A DNA stretch of 15,378 nt, taken from NCBI GenBank assembly GCA_023818745.1, contig JAMWBY010000025.1:1-15378 (forward strand). The letters run 5' to 3'. The notes under the pieces were generated by a model. That model worked only from the letters and a program-made list of their open reading frames with translations. It had not been told where the DNA came from and did not search any database. The position numbers and the translations under genes are program-made. Origin of the DNA: Candidatus Omnitrophota bacterium (GTDB taxonomy: Bacteria; Ratteibacteria; UBA8468; B48-G9; JAFGKM01). Below are positions 13,671 to 15,378 of the stretch, in pieces (position 1 is the first letter of the stretch; every line of letters begins with the position of its first letter).

Positions 13671-14924
13671 ATGGGGAAAACAATAGTAGAAAAAATTTTC
13701 TCTTCCCACTCAGGGAAAGATGTAAGAGCAGGAGATATTGTTCTTGCAAAAGTTGATTTTTTGATGGCACAAGATGGAACAGCACCGTTGGTAATCAAAA
13801 GTTTTGAAAATATTGGGTTTGATAAAATTTTTAATCCTGATAAAGTTGTTTTTGTTATTGACCATAATAGCCCAAGTCCAAATGAAGGCGTTTCAGGATT
13901 ACATAAATTAATGAGAGAGTTTGCCCAAAAATATAAAATTGAAATTTTTGAAGTAGGAGAAGGAGTTTGTCATATTCTCGTTCCTGAAAAATGTAAAGTG
14001 AAACCAGGAGATTTAGTTCTTGGTGCAGATAGTCATACCCCTACTTATGGCGCTATAAATTGTTTTGCATCTGGTGTTGGTTCAACCGACCTTGCAATTG
14101 CCATGGCAACAGGTTCTTTATGGTTTAAAGTTCCAGAAACAATAAAAATAGAAATAAAGGGAGTAATCCCTTTTGGTATTTTTGGTAAAGATATTGCTTT
14201 GTACATAGTAAAAAATTTAACTGCAGAAGGAGCAATTTATAAGTCAGTTGAAATCAAAGGCAAAGTTATAGACCAACTTTCTATGGATGAGAGGTTTACG
14301 ATATGCAATTTAACTACTGAAATTGGAGCAAAGTGTGGAATATTAGAGTTTGATGAGAAAGTTAAACAATATATTGAAAATAGAGGTATAAAAGATTATG
14401 AGCCAGTTTTTCCTGATAAAGATGCAATTTATGAAAAAGAAGTTGTTTTGGACATTTCAAATTTAAAGCCACAGGTATCAAAGCCACACGAGGTAGATAA
14501 TGTTTCTGATATAGATGAAGTTGAAGGTATAGAGATTAACCAAGGTTTTATAGGGACATGCACAAATGGTAGAGTTAGTGATTTTGAAATTGCAGCAAAA
14601 ATTTTAAAAAAGAAAAAAATAAAAAAAGGTGTAAGATTGATTTGTACTCCTGGTTCAAGAGAAATTTATCTTGAATGTTTGAAAAGAGGGTATATTGAAA
14701 TTTTAATTGAAAGTGGAGCTTGTATTACAAACCCTGGTTGTGGACCCTGTGTCGGAACTCATCAAGGGATACCGTCAGATGGAGAAGTTGTAATATCAAC
14801 TGCAAATAGAAATTTCAAGGGAAGAATGGGCAATCCTAATGCTTTTATTTATCTTGCTTCTCCTGCAGTTGTTGCAGCAAGTTGTATAGAAGGCAAAATT
14901 GCAGACCCAAGGAAGTATTTATAA
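13671..14924 (+). CDS. LeuC/HacA-type aconitase-family large subunit
   Basis: A 417-residue [4Fe-4S] hydro-lyase large subunit, the short 418-residue class shared by isopropylmalate isomerase (LeuC) and homoaconitase (HacA). Cluster cysteines are Cys297 (GFIGTCTNGR), Cys357 and Cys360 (NPGCGPCVG). Also seen: LGADSHTPTYGAINCFASGVGSTD (about 117-140), IDHNSPSPNEG and the end SPAVVAASCIEGKIADP. These enzymes need a small (LeuD/HacB) subunit; none follows, since gatA comes next, so it must lie elsewhere. It starts two bases after the synthase stop with no good ribosome site, implying coupled translation. With a NifV-like partner upstream it could isomerise homocitrate, citrate or isopropylmalate; sequence does not decide. 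Its cluster could be supplied by the SufC/SufB system at 8685-10474. Confidence 0.92.
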   Translation: MGKTIVEKIFSSHSGKDVRAGDIVLAKVDFLMAQDGTAPLVIKSFENIGFDKIFNPDKVVFVIDHNSPSPNEGVSGLHKLMREFAQKYKIEIFEVGEGVCHILVPEKCKVKPGDLVLGADSHTPTYGAINCFASGVGSTDLAIAMATGSLWFKVPETIKIEIKGVIPFGIFGKDIALYIVKNLTAEGAIYKSVEIKGKVIDQLSMDERFTICNLTTEIGAKCGILEFDEKVKQYIENRGIKDYEPVFPDKDAIYEKEVVLDISNLKPQVSKPHEVDNVSDIDEVEGIEINQGFIGTCTNGRVSDFEIAAKILKKKKIKKGVRLICTPGSREIYLECLKRGYIEILIESGACITNPGCGPCVGTHQGIPSDGEVVISTANRNFKGRMGNPNAFIYLASPAVVAASCIEGKIADPRKYL

Positions 14925-15378
14925 ATGGAAATATTGAAATTAGGCATATGGGATTTGAAAGAATTATATAGAAAAAAGGAAGTTAAACCATCAGAAGTTG
15001 TTTCATTATTATTGGAAGAAATTTATAAAAAAGACAAAGAAATTCATTCCTACCTTTACATAAATGAAAAAGCAATTGAAGAAGCAAAAAACATAGACGA
15101 AAAGATAACAAAAGGAGAAAATTTAAGAGGACTTGAAGGGATACCAATTTCTATAAAAGATAATATCTGCACAGAAGGAATACCAACAACATGTGCTTCC
15201 AAGATACTTGAAAATTTTATACCTCCTTATGATGCCACAGTTATTGAAAGATTGAAAAATGTAGGTGCTATAATAATTGGAAAAACAAATATGGATGAAT
15301 TTGCTTTTGGTTCTTCCACTGAAAATTCTGCTTTTGGACCAACAAGAAATCCTTTTGACTATTCAAGGGTTCCAGGGG
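14925..15378 (+). CDS. gatA: Glutamyl-tRNA(Gln)/aspartyl-tRNA(Asn) amidotransferase subunit A, cut by window edge
   Basis: N-terminal 151 codons of the amidase subunit that releases ammonia from glutamine for GatB to amidate Glu-tRNA(Gln) (or Asp-tRNA(Asn)). My translation starts at the ATG at 14925, immediately after the LeuC-like stop, with AAGGAAG eight bases upstream. Amidase features: LRGLEGIPISIKDNICTEGIPTT with the catalytic-triad lysine (Lys78), ASKILENFIPPYDATVIERL, GAIIIGKTNMDEFAFGSSTENSAFGPTRNP, all diagnostic of GatA rather than other amidases. The window stops at SRVPG, just before the GGSSGGSA serine-nucleophile motif, so catalysis cannot be confirmed. No gatC lies upstream, although gatC often precedes gatA. 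Confidence 0.95.
   Translation, partial: MEILKLGIWDLKELYRKKEVKPSEVVSLLLEEIYKKDKEIHSYLYINEKAIEEAKNIDEKITKGENLRGLEGIPISIKDNICTEGIPTTCASKILENFIPPYDATVIERLKNVGAIIIGKTNMDEFAFGSSTENSAFGPTRNPFDYSRVPG

Noticed and set aside
12901..13785. Minus-strand open frame of 294 codons across the synthase and LeuC-like genes
   Set aside because: Its translation is rich in Phe, Ser, Cys and Ile with no recognisable motif, has no ribosome site, and lies antisense to two well-supported enzymes. It is a shadow of AT-rich coding sequence.
1..15378. CRISPR arrays, tRNA/rRNA genes, insertion sequences or attachment sites
   Set aside because: No spaced direct repeats, cloverleaf-like or rRNA sequence, transposase or terminal inverted repeats were seen. 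Nearly every base is in a gene or a short promoter region, and no gene-free gap exceeds 149 bases.

Overview
This is an AT-rich bacterial stretch (GC looks to be about one third by eye), almost entirely coding. It has 14 protein genes, two of them cut by the window edges. There is no RNA gene, insertion sequence, CRISPR array or phage gene. Shine-Dalgarno sites are strong (AGGAGG types), several promoters are near-consensus sigma-70, and many genes touch or overlap. The gene content (formate-tetrahydrofolate ligase, ADP-forming acyl-CoA synthetase, a minimal SufC/SufB pair, a citrate/homocitrate synthase-like enzyme with a LeuC-type Fe-S hydratase) suggests an anaerobe. The sequence alone does not fix the phylum; an uncultivated low-GC lineage is plausible.

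Layout. (1) Positions 1-2778, minus strand: an M16 zinc peptidase, bioY and asd (cut at the left edge) form a tightly overlapping operon. (2) 2850-4418, plus strand: a xylose-isomerase-like TIM-barrel protein, then a metallo-beta-lactamase-fold hydrolase with its own promoter. (3) 4460-6884, minus strand: a fused ADP-forming acetyl/acyl-CoA synthetase followed by a small unknown beta-rich protein. (4) 6990-11006, plus strand: fhs, sufC, a sufB/sufD-family gene and a membrane-anchored TPR protein, all abutting or overlapping. (5) 11013-11843, minus strand: a second TIM-barrel sugar epimerase-like protein. (6) 11993-15378, plus strand: rplM (uL13), a NifV/LeuA-type Claisen-condensing enzyme, a LeuC/HacA-type large subunit, then gatA (cut at the right edge).

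How the genes work together. Fhs interconverts formate and 10-formyl-THF with ATP, and the CoA synthetase conserves energy by turning acyl-CoA, ADP and phosphate into acid and ATP. Their promoters lie back to back between 6906 and 6967. The SufC/SufB pair resembles the minimal SUF scaffold of strict anaerobes and could serve Fe-S enzymes such as the LeuC/HacA-like protein. The NifV-like and LeuC-like genes form a two-step module making and isomerising a 2-hydroxy tricarboxylate: citrate, homocitrate or isopropylmalate.

Nothing here is a clear-cut new defence or mobile system. The points most worth following are the substrate of the NifV-like/LeuC-like pair, uL13 separated from uS9 and heading a metabolic operon, the fhs-suf operon with its TPR protein, the Sm-like small protein behind the CoA synthetase, and a divergent promoter whose -10 element reads on both strands.
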